A DNA stretch of 64,000 bases. It comes from Bacillus sp. FJAT-28004. GTDB lineage: Bacteria; Bacillota; Bacilli; Paenibacillales; Paenibacillaceae. The translations under genes were made by a program, and so were the position numbers. A model generated the notes under the pieces. That model ran no database searches, had not been told where the DNA came from, and saw only the letters and a program-made list of their open reading frames with translations. The stretch lies in assembly GCF_001280845.1 (NCBI RefSeq), contig NZ_LGHP01000001.1:4878665-4942664 (forward strand). The letters run 5' to 3'. This document shows, in pieces, positions 24,904 to 34,105 of this stretch (positions are counted from its first letter, which is position 1; each line of letters starts with the position of its first letter).

Positions 24904-26724
24904 ATGTTTGATGTAGTCAAACAATGGTTTTGGTATGATTGGATATTGCTTCTATTTCGGATTTTGGCTAGTGTTTCTGTCATGTCCGCAATGGTAGATG
25001 AGCAAGATCAATTAACGATACCGATTTGGGGAATGATAATTTGGCAGATTATCGCATTTTCTATCCCGTGGCTTAGTTTGCTGTTTAACTATAACTATTA
25101 TCTTGTATCTGAAATGGTACTTTCTGGAGGTATAAGTTTATATTTAAGTATGATCTTCCCTGAAGCTTATACGACTTTTTTGATACCTGCCTTTATGATC
25201 GCAGCCAACAGCGCAAAACAATCTTATCGATGGTCGGCCCCAATTACGGTTCTCGCTATTCCACTTGTCATTAATGCGGCTGCCGAGCACCATGTGTTAT
25301 TGGATTTGATTATAGATATAGGACTTGCTTATACAATTGGGTTTGCTTTTCATCTACTTGTTGTCAATCATCGGCAGAATGGAATTATTCGTAATCAAAA
25401 TGCAGTACTAGAGCAGTATGTATCTCAAATTGAAAAAGTAACCATAAGCGAAGAACGCAGCCGTCTTACGAAAGACTTGCACGATACGTTAGGCCATTCC
25501 TATGCGTCTATCATTATGGGTTTAGAGACGCTTCGAACGGAACTTATGACTAGTGCGGGTCAAACGAAGCTTGAGGCTTTGTTGCGCTTAGCACGCAAAA
25601 GTATGGATGAAGGCAGAGGGTTTGTACATCAACTAGAAACACCGCATGATCGATTAACATTGGTTGAAGCTTTGAAGGGACTTGTAGATGAATTTCAATC
25701 CAATTCCAACGTTGTCGTCCGTTTTCGAACATTAGGGGAAGAAACAACGATAACTAAACTAGCTCATACGACTCTTTATCGTTGCTTACAAGAATCTTTA
25801 ACGAACGCTGTACGACATGGTCAAGCTACAGAGCTTGTTGTCCTTCTTCAATTTGAGGAGCAACAAACAAGGCTTGAAGTTCAAGATAACGGTCTTGGGA
25901 CAGCGGAGTTACAGGATGGATTCGGACTGAGGGCGATGAAAGAACGTGCAAGCAATCTTCAAGGTCAAGTGTCGATCTATTCTGAAGTTGGTGAAGGCAC
26001 AGTCGTTACGTGTACGTTGCCAAGGCAAACGGCACAGCCAAACGAGATGATACGATTGATAGTAGTGGATGACCAACCTTTCATAAGAGAAAGTCTAAAA
26101 ACGTTGTTAGAAGGTCAGCGTGATTTGCTTGTCGTTGGAATGGCTGAAGATGGGGTACAGGCAACAGAATATTGCGAGCAGTTACAGCCGCATGTCGTTC
26201 TAATGGATTTGGATATGCCGAATAGAGACGGAATAGAAGCAACTAAGTTGATCAAACAGAATTGGCCAGCTGTCCGCGTTCTTATTCTTACTACTTTTCA
26301 GGATATGGAAAAAGCAAAGGAAGTGCTGAGAAGTGGCGCAGATGGATATTTATTAAAGTCTATGGAGCCACGTGAGTTAGCTGAAACGATACGTCTCGTC
26401 TATCGTGGAGGAACGATTATTGCACCATTAATATCTAATCAATTGTTTGGCGAGTCAGAAGTGATGCTTGAGGAAAGGGGTAGTTCAATCACCGAGCATG
26501 ATAGTAAGGTTGTAATGGAATCATACGGCCTAACAGCCAGAGAACTTGAAATATTACAGCTAGTTGCACAAGGACTTCGGTACAAAACGATAGCTTCAAA
26601 ACTCTATTTATCCGACGGGACAGTACGCAACTATGCTTCTTCCGTATACCTTAAGTTGGATGTGCGTAATCGTGAAGAGGCCGTTCAAAAGGTAGTTGCA
26701 GCTGGTCTTCTAAAAGTGAATTGA
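24904..26724 (+). CDS. Fused sensor histidine kinase - LuxR-type response regulator
   Basis: The 606-residue protein carries a complete two-component system in one chain. Five or six membrane helices (about 10-155) are followed by a HisKA_3 box (LTKDLHDTLGH, H193) and an HATPase domain to about 375. From residue 382 comes a full response regulator (MIRLIVVDDQPFIRESL, receiver with VVLMDLDMPNRDG) and a C-terminal LuxR helix-turn-helix (YGLTARELEILQLVAQG). The methionine at 382 is exactly where a free-standing regulator would start, so this looks like loss of a stop codon between two genes. I use ATG 24904 over GTG 24895. Confidence 0.9.
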   Translation: MFDVVKQWFWYDWILLLFRILASVSVMSAMVDEQDQLTIPIWGMIIWQIIAFSIPWLSLLFNYNYYLVSEMVLSGGISLYLSMIFPEAYTTFLIPAFMIAANSAKQSYRWSAPITVLAIPLVINAAAEHHVLLDLIIDIGLAYTIGFAFHLLVVNHRQNGIIRNQNAVLEQYVSQIEKVTISEERSRLTKDLHDTLGHSYASIIMGLETLRTELMTSAGQTKLEALLRLARKSMDEGRGFVHQLETPHDRLTLVEALKGLVDEFQSNSNVVVRFRTLGEETTITKLAHTTLYRCLQESLTNAVRHGQATELVVLLQFEEQQTRLEVQDNGLGTAELQDGFGLRAMKERASNLQGQVSIYSEVGEGTVVTCTLPRQTAQPNEMIRLIVVDDQPFIRESLKTLLEGQRDLLVVGMAEDGVQATEYCEQLQPHVVLMDLDMPNRDGIEATKLIKQNWPAVRVLILTTFQDMEKAKEVLRSGADGYLLKSMEPRELAETIRLVYRGGTIIAPLISNQLFGESEVMLEERGSSITEHDSKVVMESYGLTARELEILQLVAQGLRYKTIASKLYLSDGTVRNYASSVYLKLDVRNREEAVQKVVAAGLLKVN

Positions 26725-26763
26725 ATGGTTGTTGGTATTAATAACGGGATCTAATACTAGGGT

Positions 26764-26796
26764 AAAAAAAGAAGATGGTCGATAAATAAGCCATCT
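26764..26796 (-). terminator. Terminator downstream of the ABC transporter operon
   Basis: On the minus strand AGATGG and CCATCT flank a 12-base loop, followed by a T run (AAAAAAA at 26764-26770 on the plus strand). It sits about 170 bases after the permease stop. Confidence 0.6.
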
Positions 26797-26970
26797 CTGT
26801 GCGTCTCAAAGATTTCTCGTTCTTACTCACGAAATCCCTCCGTTACTCACTCTAGTATACAAAAAGGTACCCACAGCCTGAACACCTTTTTTTTAAAGTG
26901 TCCAGTCTATAGGTACCAGTTTAGAGTCGGGCTTCCTGTTTTTTTGCCTGTCACAATACTTAATGAGGCA
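26797..26970. other. Intergenic stretch after the ABC permease
   Basis: It holds GGTACC repeats near 26866 and 26912 and an imperfect GAACACC/GTGTCC hairpin at 26880-26905. On the minus strand a 30-codon reading frame with GGAGGG in front begins near 26830, but it runs into the terminator and has no recognisable content. I see no convincing gene. Confidence 0.4.
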
Positions 26971-27783
26971 TTACAACGGCAAATCTCGCTTGCTGAATGT
27001 GATGATGCCTGCCATAAAGGCAGCTATTCCGATCAAAAAGAGAATGACCAAGGCTAGTATCGGGTTACCGCCGCCGCTCGCAAGCTCGCTCGGTCTATAT
27101 AATGAAAAGAGGGAGACGAAACGGAGCCATTCTACATTCTCGCTGATTTTGCCGAGCATATCGAATCCGAACATGCCAAACGTAATAACCCCCGAGATGC
27201 CTAGTGCTTTCTTCTCGTCGCTGGAGATTGCAGATATGAAGAAGGAAATGCCGCCTATTGCGAAGAACAGCATCCATGCGATGACATTCAATAAAATGAA
27301 ACGGGAGCCGTCAAATTCATATCGATCACCGATGAACAACGCGTTGCCGATAAACCCTGCTGCTGTCGTAACGACCATGATCAGTAGTAGTCCGGTGATA
27401 AGCACACTGGCTTGTGTCGCGGCTATGCGCCGCCGAGACGTCGGCGTAGACAACAGATAAGCCATGGAGCCTTGATCGACTAGTCTTGCCATCAGACCGG
27501 TTGACAGCATGATGCTGAATATCGACAGTAGAAGCGGCAGAATAAGTCCGTAATACTCCCCGGATATGAAAGCCTCCATGCTTCCGAAGCCAGCTTGAAC
27601 TCCAAAAGCATTGACGATTCCCTTGGGCAGAGCCAGCATAAGCTCATTCAGTGCGCCTGTATTCTGTGCGATTCCAGGATACATCCAAAACATGAGCAGA
27701 ATGTAGAAGGCCGAGCCGAAGGCATAGTTGCTCATCCCTTTGAGATTGATCTTCATCATCTGCTTGAAGAGGGGCGAGTTCAT
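26971..27783 (-). CDS. ABC-2 type transporter permease
   Basis: The 270-residue integral membrane protein has six predicted helices in the arrangement of ABC-2 permeases (around 20-40, 70-100, 115-145, 150-180, 185-205 and 240-262). The start overlaps the ATPase stop by four bases, indicating translational coupling. With the ATPase it forms an exporter, probably for a drug, peptide or lipid. The divergent TetR gene suggests induction by the exported compound. Confidence 0.88.
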   Translation of the reverse strand: MNSPLFKQMMKINLKGMSNYAFGSAFYILLMFWMYPGIAQNTGALNELMLALPKGIVNAFGVQAGFGSMEAFISGEYYGLILPLLLSIFSIMLSTGLMARLVDQGSMAYLLSTPTSRRRIAATQASVLITGLLLIMVVTTAAGFIGNALFIGDRYEFDGSRFILLNVIAWMLFFAIGGISFFISAISSDEKKALGISGVITFGMFGFDMLGKISENVEWLRFVSLFSLYRPSELASGGGNPILALVILFLIGIAAFMAGIITFSKRDLPL

Positions 27784-28682
27784 CGGACAGTCTCCTTCCG
27801 GTCGTAATAATGCATGAATACGTCCTCAAGATTTTGTGCGGTTATATCGAGACTTCGAATAGGGTATTTGGCTGTCTCTCGAATCAACTCGTTATAGTTG
27901 CCCTGTACAGCGACAGTGACCCGTCTGCCGTCGTGCGAATCAATAGGCACTGTACCGCTTTGCACAAACGTCCCAGCATCCTCCGTATTCTCAAAAACGA
28001 TCTCAACCAGCTTCCGCTGCATGGATTGAAGCTCATGAATGTTTTTGACGGTCATTACTTTCCCATCCTTTATAATCGCGGCGCGGTCGCAAGTTCTCTC
28101 AATCTCTGGGAAGCTGTGGGAAGACATGAGAAAGGTAGTTCCCTTCGCTTTCTCTTCGAGAACAAGTTCTATAAATGTCTGCTGCATGAGTGGATCGAGG
28201 CCGGAAGTAGGCTCATCAAGAATGATCAATTCAGGATCATGCATGAAGGCGGCTACGATTCCGACTTTTTGCTTCATTCCTTTAGACATTTTCCTAATCG
28301 GTGTGTTGACGTCGAATTGCAATCGGTCGATTAGGCTGCGCCGCTTGTCTGAGCTGTCTACTCCCTGCATCGAGGACAGAAATTCTAGAAATGCTTTACC
28401 TGTCATGCCTTCAATAAATGAAATTTCCCCAGGCAAGTAGCCAATATACTTTTGCACGGTCCCTTGCTGCGCCCAGGTGTCGAGCCCTTTGATGGATACA
28501 CTTCCATGATCCGGCTTCATGAACCCCATAATATGACGGATAGTCGTCGATTTGCCTGCACCATTAGGTCCCAAAAAACCGAATACTTCCCCTTTGTTTA
28601 CCGTGAACGAGACATCCGTAACGCCTCGACCATTTCGAAAAAGCTTCGTCAGCCCATCAACGATTAACATACCGCGCTGCAC
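27780..28682 (-). CDS. ABC transporter ATP-binding protein
   Basis: The 300-residue ATPase has Walker A GPNGAGKSTT near 38, the signature KMSKGMKQKVG near 136, Walker B LIILDEPTSGLDP near 158 and the H-loop SSHSF. The C-terminal ~80 residues follow the pattern of ABC-2 drug/bacteriocin export ATPases. It is the first gene of a two-gene operon divergent from a TetR regulator. Confidence 0.93.
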   Translation of the reverse strand: MQRGMLIVDGLTKLFRNGRGVTDVSFTVNKGEVFGFLGPNGAGKSTTIRHIMGFMKPDHGSVSIKGLDTWAQQGTVQKYIGYLPGEISFIEGMTGKAFLEFLSSMQGVDSSDKRRSLIDRLQFDVNTPIRKMSKGMKQKVGIVAAFMHDPELIILDEPTSGLDPLMQQTFIELVLEEKAKGTTFLMSSHSFPEIERTCDRAAIIKDGKVMTVKNIHELQSMQRKLVEIVFENTEDAGTFVQSGTVPIDSHDGRRVTVAVQGNYNELIRETAKYPIRSLDITAQNLEDVFMHYYDRKETVR

Positions 28683-28694
28683 CCCGCATTCAAA

Positions 28695-28727
28695 GTTATG
28701 AAATATTATTATGATATAATTTCATTA
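28695..28727. promoter_or_regulatory. Operator/promoter module, copy 1, between the ABC and tetR genes
   Basis: The module is GTTATGAAAT, ten bases, then TATAATTTCATTA. The ends form a near-palindrome (ATGAAAT/ATTTCAT) and TATAAT resembles a -10. The same module recurs 68 bases downstream, so both are probable TetR binding sites. Confidence 0.6.
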
Positions 28728-28762
28728 TTGATGATAAATTTGTTGGAGGTAGAAGTCAATGG

Positions 28763-28795
28763 GTTATGAAATCTAAATGTGCTATAATTTCATTA
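28763..28795 (+). promoter_or_regulatory. Operator/promoter module, copy 2, ahead of tetR
   Basis: GTTATGAAAT, ten different bases, then TATAATTTCATTA: the same orientation and spacing as copy 1. The conserved outer parts around a variable centre are what a dimeric repressor site looks like. It lies 32 bases ahead of the tetR start. Confidence 0.6.
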
Positions 28796-28826
28796 AATTA
28801 AATTAGAAGTGATTTCAGGAGGCAGG

Positions 28827-29432
28827 ATGAACGGATTCGAGAGAAGGAAGGAATTAATTAAGGAGAAGATTAAGAAGACGGTTTTAGACATGCTTAAGAC
28901 GTGGGAGCCGAAGAAAATACGAATCGCCGATATTGCAGCGGAAGCCGGCGTATCCCAGGTGACGATCTACAATTATTTCGGGAGCAAGGACGCACTGCTT
29001 AGCGAGGTATTTAAACAATTTATCGATAAAAGCATTACGGATTTCGAAACATTCATTCAAGCTGATCACTCTTTGAAGGAGATCATTCAGTATATTGTTT
29101 TTGTGGATAAAGAGGCCTATCGAGCCTTCACTCCAGAATTTTTCACTCAGTTCCTGATCGATGAAGAGACGCATCAATATATTGAGGAGTTGTACCGAAC
29201 GAAGGGTATGCCGCTGGTCGTACAATTCATCGAGGAAGGCAAGCGGAAGGGGGAAATTTCGGCGAAGGTGTCGACTCCGACCATTATCGCTTATATCAAT
29301 ATGTTAAAGGCGCAATCCCATATGTTCCTTGATTTGGCGCAGCAAAGCGAGCAGGCAGACGATTTTCTTGAAGAGTTTATTCATCTGTTCTTTTATGGTA
29401 TTTGCAACTCGGAGCCAGAGTCTGAATCGTAA
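28827..29432 (+). CDS. TetR/AcrR family transcriptional regulator
   Basis: The 201-residue protein has a TetR helix-turn-helix (KIRIADIAAEAGVSQVTIYNYFGSKDALLSEVF, about 32-64) and a helical ligand-binding part. It is divergent from the ABC exporter operon, and two near-identical operator-like modules lie between them, so it most likely represses both. ATG 28827 follows AGGAGG; an in-frame ATG at 28809 would put that site inside the coding region. Confidence 0.92.
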   Translation: MNGFERRKELIKEKIKKTVLDMLKTWEPKKIRIADIAAEAGVSQVTIYNYFGSKDALLSEVFKQFIDKSITDFETFIQADHSLKEIIQYIVFVDKEAYRAFTPEFFTQFLIDEETHQYIEELYRTKGMPLVVQFIEEGKRKGEISAKVSTPTIIAYINMLKAQSHMFLDLAQQSEQADDFLEEFIHLFFYGICNSEPESES

Positions 29433-29528
29433 GTCCATGTTATTTGACTATGGGCTTGTTTATTCGATACAATTTAGACTACAGCATGTATGTACATAGA
29501 GGCGTTAATGAAGGGAGAATATGAAATC

Positions 29529-30761
29529 ATGAGTGGATTTGAGCATCATTTAGATAAGTATGCAGAGTTGATTGTGAAAATTGGAGTGAATGTACAGCAG
29601 GGGCAAGAGGTATTCGTAACAGGGGCTGTCGATCAAGCAGTGCTTGTTAGACTAGTAGCCAGCAAAGCCTATGCAGCAGGCGCGAGCAATGTGCATGTGG
29701 ATTGGACTGACGATTCATTGTCCAGACTAAAATATGAGCAAGCAGCGGATGAGGTATTTGAGCGTTTCCCAGAATGGGAGACGGCTAAGCGCAACTCGTT
29801 CGTAGAACGCGGAGCAGTGTTTATTTCCATCGTGTCATCTAGTCCTGATTTATTGAAAGGCATCGATTCGGGACGCATCTCCAGCTTCCAGAAAGCATCC
29901 GGCCAAGGCTTGAAGGAGTTTCGCAGAGCCATTCAAGCTGACAAGGTAAGCTGGACAGTGGTTGCCGCTGCGAGCAAGCAATGGGCATCCAAGGTTTTCC
30001 CGGAAGCAGGGGAAGAAGAAGCGGTTCAGCTGCTATGGAAGGCGATTTTTGATTCTGTTCGCTTGCATGCGGAGGATCCTGTAAAAGCGTGGGAAGAGCA
30101 TAATGCAAGCCTGCATAGCAAGGGCGAGACGCTCAACCAGAACCGTTTTCATAAATTGCATTATACCGCTCCTGGTACGGATCTTACGATTGAATTGCCG
30201 GAGAATCATATTTGGGTCGCTGCGGGCAGTACGAACATCAACAACGTTCCTTTCATGGCGAACATGCCTACCGAGGAAGTGTTTACCGTTCCGCTAAAAA
30301 CAGGCGCAAACGGCTATGTATCAAGCACGAAGCCGCTAAGCTATGGCGGCAACATTATCGATCGTTTCAAGCTGACGTTTGAGAATGGACGTATTGTGAA
30401 GGTTGAGGCTGAAGAAGGGCAAGACATTTTGCAGCAGCTGGTAGACATTGACGAGGGCTCGCATTATCTTGGTGAGGTTGCACTCGTTCCGCATGAGTCG
30501 CCTATTTCACAGTCTAACATTTTGTTCTACAATACGTTGTTTGATGAGAATGCGTCTAATCATCTGGCAATCGGCAGCGGTTATGCTTTCAATATCGAAG
30601 GCGGCAAGTCGATGTCTCCTGAAGAGCTTGTCCAGAACGGTGTTAATGCCAGCATCACGCATAACGATTTCATGATCGGTTCTGCTGAGATGGATATCGA
30701 TGGCATTACGAAGGATGGCAAAGTTGTACCGATCTTCCGTAAAGGTAATTGGGCGATTTAA
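29529..30761 (+). CDS. Aminopeptidase, M29 family
   Basis: The 410-residue metallopeptidase resembles AmpS/PepS of family M29, which remove N-terminal residues from peptides with two metal ions. Family segments include NHLAIGSGYAFNIEGG near the C-terminus, THNDFMIGSAEMDIDG, and the central GSTNINNVPFMANMPTEEVF. The family's metal-binding glutamates and histidines appear present (PTEEVF, SITHNDFMIG). No signal peptide is seen, so it is cytosolic. I use ATG 29529, the usual start of the family, rather than 29490. Confidence 0.9.
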   Translation: MSGFEHHLDKYAELIVKIGVNVQQGQEVFVTGAVDQAVLVRLVASKAYAAGASNVHVDWTDDSLSRLKYEQAADEVFERFPEWETAKRNSFVERGAVFISIVSSSPDLLKGIDSGRISSFQKASGQGLKEFRRAIQADKVSWTVVAAASKQWASKVFPEAGEEEAVQLLWKAIFDSVRLHAEDPVKAWEEHNASLHSKGETLNQNRFHKLHYTAPGTDLTIELPENHIWVAAGSTNINNVPFMANMPTEEVFTVPLKTGANGYVSSTKPLSYGGNIIDRFKLTFENGRIVKVEAEEGQDILQQLVDIDEGSHYLGEVALVPHESPISQSNILFYNTLFDENASNHLAIGSGYAFNIEGGKSMSPEELVQNGVNASITHNDFMIGSAEMDIDGITKDGKVVPIFRKGNWAI

Positions 30762-30782
30762 GTAGAGCGATAAGATATAGAG

Positions 30783-30823
30783 CTATCTGGAAGAGGCAAA
30801 TGCTTCTTTCGGATAGTTTTTTT
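30783..30823 (+). terminator. Terminator after the aminopeptidase
   Basis: An imperfect stem (CTATC/GATAG with AAG/CTT inside) is followed by seven T. Confidence 0.65.
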
Positions 30824-30873
30824 CTGTTTTGTGGATTCTTTTACATAAATAAGACAACTTCCCAGTGTGCTAT

Positions 30874-30887
30874 ATGACAAATGTCAT
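30874..30887 (+). promoter_or_regulatory. Probable DesR operator upstream of the desaturase gene
   Basis: The inverted repeat ATGACA-AA-TGTCAT is followed by further ATGAC half-sites (30906-30910 and 30915-30919). A TACAAT-like -10 about 40 bases downstream lacks a good -35, which fits an activator-dependent promoter. Confidence 0.55.
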
Positions 30888-31006
30888 GTCATCGTATTGA
30901 CGTTTATGACTACAATGACCTGACACTTTTCTTTACAATAAAGTTAGAATACTGCGTTAGACGTCCGGGATACTCTCCAAGCGTCATATTGAGGAGGAAG
31001 AATGCG

Positions 31007-32062
31007 ATGACAGAGCCTAAACAAGCTCATCTGAAAAAAGAAGTTGCACCATTTGAGAAAACGGATTTAAAGTCGAGCATCAGACAGCTCATTAACACCT
31101 TAGTGCCACTCGTTCTGCTCTGGTATGCCTCTTACTATAGTCTCTCAATATCGTACTGGCTTACTGCTCCACTGGTGCTGCTTACTTCTGGTTTCGTTAT
31201 TCGTACATTCATCATTTTTCATGACTGCACTCACGGATCGTTTTTCAAAAGTAAAAAAGCAAACGATATCATAGGTACGATTACGGGCGTAATTACGCTT
31301 GTCCCTTATAGACAGTGGAAAAATTCACATTCCATCCACCACGCAACGAGCAGCAACCTCGATAAACGGGGCGTTGGCGATTTGTGGATTCTAACCGTAG
31401 AAGAATATGCTGCTTCGCCGCTTATGCGCCGGATTGCATATCGTATGTATCGTCATCCGCTAGTTATGTTTGGACTTGGTCCAATCGGTGTTTTCCTTAT
31501 TCAATATCGCTTTAATGTTAAGGGTGCTAGACGCAAGGAACGCATGAACACTTATTTGACGAATGCTTTGATCGTAGGTACTTATGCTCTGCTTATATGG
31601 GCTATAGGTTGGCAAGCATTCCTGCTTGTTCAAGGTCCTGTGTTTTTTGTATCCGGTCTGCTCGGCATATGGTTGTTCTATGTACAACATCAATTCGAGG
31701 ATTCCTATTTTGAGAATGAAGACGAATGGAGCTATGTGAAAGCTGCCGTTGATGGAAGCTCTTACTACAAGCTGCCTAAAGTGTTGCAATGGATTACAGG
31801 CAACATCGGCTTCCACCACGTTCATCATTTGAGCCCAAAGGTTCCTAACTATAACTTGGAAAAAGCGCATAATGCGACGCCGCCTCTTCACAAAGCGACG
31901 ACTATTACGATCGGCGAGAGCTTAGAATCGCTCCAATTCCGTCTCTGGGATGAAACAGACAAAAAATTTGTCAGCTTCAAAGGGATTAAGCACCGCCTTC
32001 AGAAAGCAAAAACGGCTTCCGAGAAAATAAAAGCTTCGCAAGCAAACTTGAAATTTAAATAA
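31007..32062 (+). CDS. des: Membrane fatty acid desaturase
   Basis: The 351-residue acyl-lipid desaturase has the three histidine boxes that hold the di-iron centre: H72-DCT-H76, H108-SI-HH112 and HHVHH at 270-274, with an extra H228. Hydrophobic pairs lie at about 30-70 and 190-225. It introduces double bases into membrane lipid acyl chains to restore fluidity in the cold. A DesK-like kinase and DesR-like regulator follow in the same direction, as in the Bacillus subtilis des-desKR system. ATG 31007 follows GAGGAGG. Confidence 0.94.
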   Translation: MTEPKQAHLKKEVAPFEKTDLKSSIRQLINTLVPLVLLWYASYYSLSISYWLTAPLVLLTSGFVIRTFIIFHDCTHGSFFKSKKANDIIGTITGVITLVPYRQWKNSHSIHHATSSNLDKRGVGDLWILTVEEYAASPLMRRIAYRMYRHPLVMFGLGPIGVFLIQYRFNVKGARRKERMNTYLTNALIVGTYALLIWAIGWQAFLLVQGPVFFVSGLLGIWLFYVQHQFEDSYFENEDEWSYVKAAVDGSSYYKLPKVLQWITGNIGFHHVHHLSPKVPNYNLEKAHNATPPLHKATTITIGESLESLQFRLWDETDKKFVSFKGIKHRLQKAKTASEKIKASQANLKFK

Positions 32063-32077
32063 CGCTATTTAAATACA

Positions 32078-32114
32078 CACGAGAAGCCATGCCCTAACAG
32101 GCTGGCTTCTCGTG
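32078..32114 (+). other. Perfect 12-base hairpin between des and desK
   Basis: CACGAGAAGCCA and TGGCTTCTCGTG flank a 13-base loop. There is no T run after it, so it is not a classic terminator. It may stabilise the des message or cause partial termination. Confidence 0.7.
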
Positions 32115-32218
32115 CATATAGCAACAAGGAAAATAAATACTTGAATTGTTGTATATGATAAAATGATTATAAAAATAATCATAACCATCGTATGGCATGG
32201 GATAAAGGATGGACGACC

Positions 32219-33337
32219 ATGAACAAGTGGTATCAGATTTTTCAGAAAAACACAGGTCTAAGCCCATATGTGTGGGTCGTCTTCTGCATTTTACCTTTTT
32301 ACTTTATTTTTCGCTCGTCTTCCCCTTATGAAGCCGTATCCGGTATCATCATGATTATTTTGTTTTTTATATGTTATCGGCTATCCTTTGTTTCTAAGGG
32401 CTGGCTCGTTTATTTCTGGACGAGTGTACAAATAATCATATCCATCGCGATGACCGTGTTGTTCAGCTACGTTTATTTTTCGATATTTCTAGCTTTTTTT
32501 ATCGGACATATTCAGAATCGAGCCGGATTTTTTACGCTGTATACGATTCATATCGTCAGTACGTTCGTAACGGTCAATTATGGCTTTGCTACACAAAACT
32601 CATTGTTTTTCACACAGTTTCCGTTCATTCTTATCAGTCTCATCGTCGTTATCCTGCTTCCCTTCAACACGTACAACCGGAATAAGCAGGGACAACTCGA
32701 AGGACAGCTTGAGGATGCGAATAAGCGGATCTCGGAGCTGGTTAAGCTTGAGGAGAGGCAGCGGATTGCGCGTGATTTGCATGATACGCTAGGACAAAAG
32801 CTGTCGTTAATCGGTTTGAAGAGTGATCTAGCCGGCAAGCTGATGGTCAAGAATCCCGCACAAGCACAAGCTGAAATCAATGATGTTCGCCAGACAGCAA
32901 GAACAGCGTTGAAAGAAGTACGGGAAATGGTTACTCAAATGCGCGGAACAAGAATTGAGGATGAGATGTTTCGGGTAAAGCAGATTTTGAAGGCAGCCGA
33001 AATTGAATTCGAACTTGTGGGAGAACTGAAGCTTGGTACTGCGAACTTGTTGACCGAAAATGTACTCAGCATGTGTTTGAAGGAAGCTGTAACGAATGTC
33101 GTCAAGCATAGCGGTGCAACGACGTGCACCGTAACAATCCAGTCATCGCGTACAGAGCTATCGCTGAAGGTGATGGACAATGGTGTAGGGATTCCTGAGG
33201 AAGCTAGAAACTGCGGAGGGCATGGCCTTCAAGGCATGAAGGAGCGTCTGGAGTTCGTGAACGGAAGCTTGGATATTGTTACGAATGATGGAGCGACGCT
33301 CATTATTAAGGTGCCAAACGTCATTAAACAAATGTAA
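32219..33337 (+). CDS. desK: Thermosensor-like histidine kinase DesK
   Basis: The 372-residue kinase has four or five membrane helices within about 20-160, a HisKA_3 box (RQRIARDLHDTLGQKLSLIG) and an HATPase domain (DNGVGIPEE, GHGLQGMKER). In B. subtilis DesK senses membrane thickness and order and phosphorylates DesR at low temperature. Position directly after des and before a matching regulator supports the name. The start is uncertain between 32192 and 32219; the latter has AAAGGATGG upstream. Confidence 0.9.
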   Translation: MNKWYQIFQKNTGLSPYVWVVFCILPFYFIFRSSSPYEAVSGIIMIILFFICYRLSFVSKGWLVYFWTSVQIIISIAMTVLFSYVYFSIFLAFFIGHIQNRAGFFTLYTIHIVSTFVTVNYGFATQNSLFFTQFPFILISLIVVILLPFNTYNRNKQGQLEGQLEDANKRISELVKLEERQRIARDLHDTLGQKLSLIGLKSDLAGKLMVKNPAQAQAEINDVRQTARTALKEVREMVTQMRGTRIEDEMFRVKQILKAAEIEFELVGELKLGTANLLTENVLSMCLKEAVTNVVKHSGATTCTVTIQSSRTELSLKVMDNGVGIPEEARNCGGHGLQGMKERLEFVNGSLDIVTNDGATLIIKVPNVIKQM

Positions 33338-33366
33338 TGGTCAGCTAAAGAAGGGATTGAGGGGAT

Positions 33367-33966
33367 ATGATCAGAATCGTCATTGCCGAGGATCAGCGCA
33401 TGCTGCTGGGCGCCCTCGCTTCCTTGCTTGATTTGGAAGAGGATATGAAGGTCGTCGGAAGAGCAAGCAATGGAGAAGATGCGATAAGTCTTGTTCATCA
33501 GCATAAGCCAGATATTTGTATTATGGATATTGAAATGCCTGCTAAGACGGGGCTGGATGCTGCTGAGGAGCTGAAAGGACAGGGCTGCAAGGTCATTATT
33601 TTGACGACATTTGCTAGATCCGGTTACTTTGAGCGTGCTCTTAAGGCGGGAGTTAGCGGTTACTTGCTAAAGGATAGCCCAAGCGAGGAGCTTGCAAATT
33701 CGATTCGCAGTGTGATGGCTGGACGACGCATATTCGCGTCGGAGCTTGTTGACGAGGCATATGGGCAAGAAAACCCGTTAACTGAGCGTGAGAAGGAAGT
33801 GCTTGTGCTCGTAGCAGACGGGAAAAACACGAAGGAAATTGCAAGCGAGCTATTTATTACGACGGGTACCGTTCGCAACTATATTTCCGTCATTCTCGAT
33901 AAGCTTGATGTCAGCAACCGCATTGAGGCGATTACTCGGTTTAAAGAGAAGGGCTGGTTCAAATAA
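33367..33966 (+). CDS. desR: LuxR-type response regulator DesR
   Basis: The 199-residue regulator has a receiver domain (MIRIVIAEDQRMLL, phosphoacceptor D in ICIMDIEMPAKTG, conserved LKD) and a C-terminal LuxR-type helix-turn-helix (LTEREKEVLVLVADGKNTKEIASEL). Thirty bases after desK. It should activate des through the ATGACA/TGTCAT repeat upstream of that gene. Confidence 0.92.
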   Translation: MIRIVIAEDQRMLLGALASLLDLEEDMKVVGRASNGEDAISLVHQHKPDICIMDIEMPAKTGLDAAEELKGQGCKVIILTTFARSGYFERALKAGVSGYLLKDSPSEELANSIRSVMAGRRIFASELVDEAYGQENPLTEREKEVLVLVADGKNTKEIASELFITTGTVRNYISVILDKLDVSNRIEAITRFKEKGWFK

Positions 33967-34000
33967 TTTGCGGATATATGAGCACCGTAGTAAAAAATAT

Positions 34001-34047
34001 GTTGCGTTATTGAGCGGAGTCATTCGATCTCAACGGCGCTTTTTTTG
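34001..34047 (+). terminator. Terminator after desR
   Basis: GCG...TTGAG pairs with CTCAA...CGC, followed by seven T. The stem has an internal interruption. Confidence 0.65.
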
Positions 34048-34105
34048 TTTTCCAGAGTTAAAGGAATAAGTATTGGAAAGAGTACTATGGAAGGGAGTTA
34101 ATGGG

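Noticed and set aside
26740..26832. 30-codon frame on the minus strand with a GGAGGG ribosome binding site
   Set aside because: It overlaps a terminator hairpin and has no clear promoter or recognisable product, so I treat it as chance.
32078..32114. Hairpin after des as a Rho-independent terminator
   Set aside because: The 12-base stem is perfect but no T run follows on either strand, so I list it only as a structural element.
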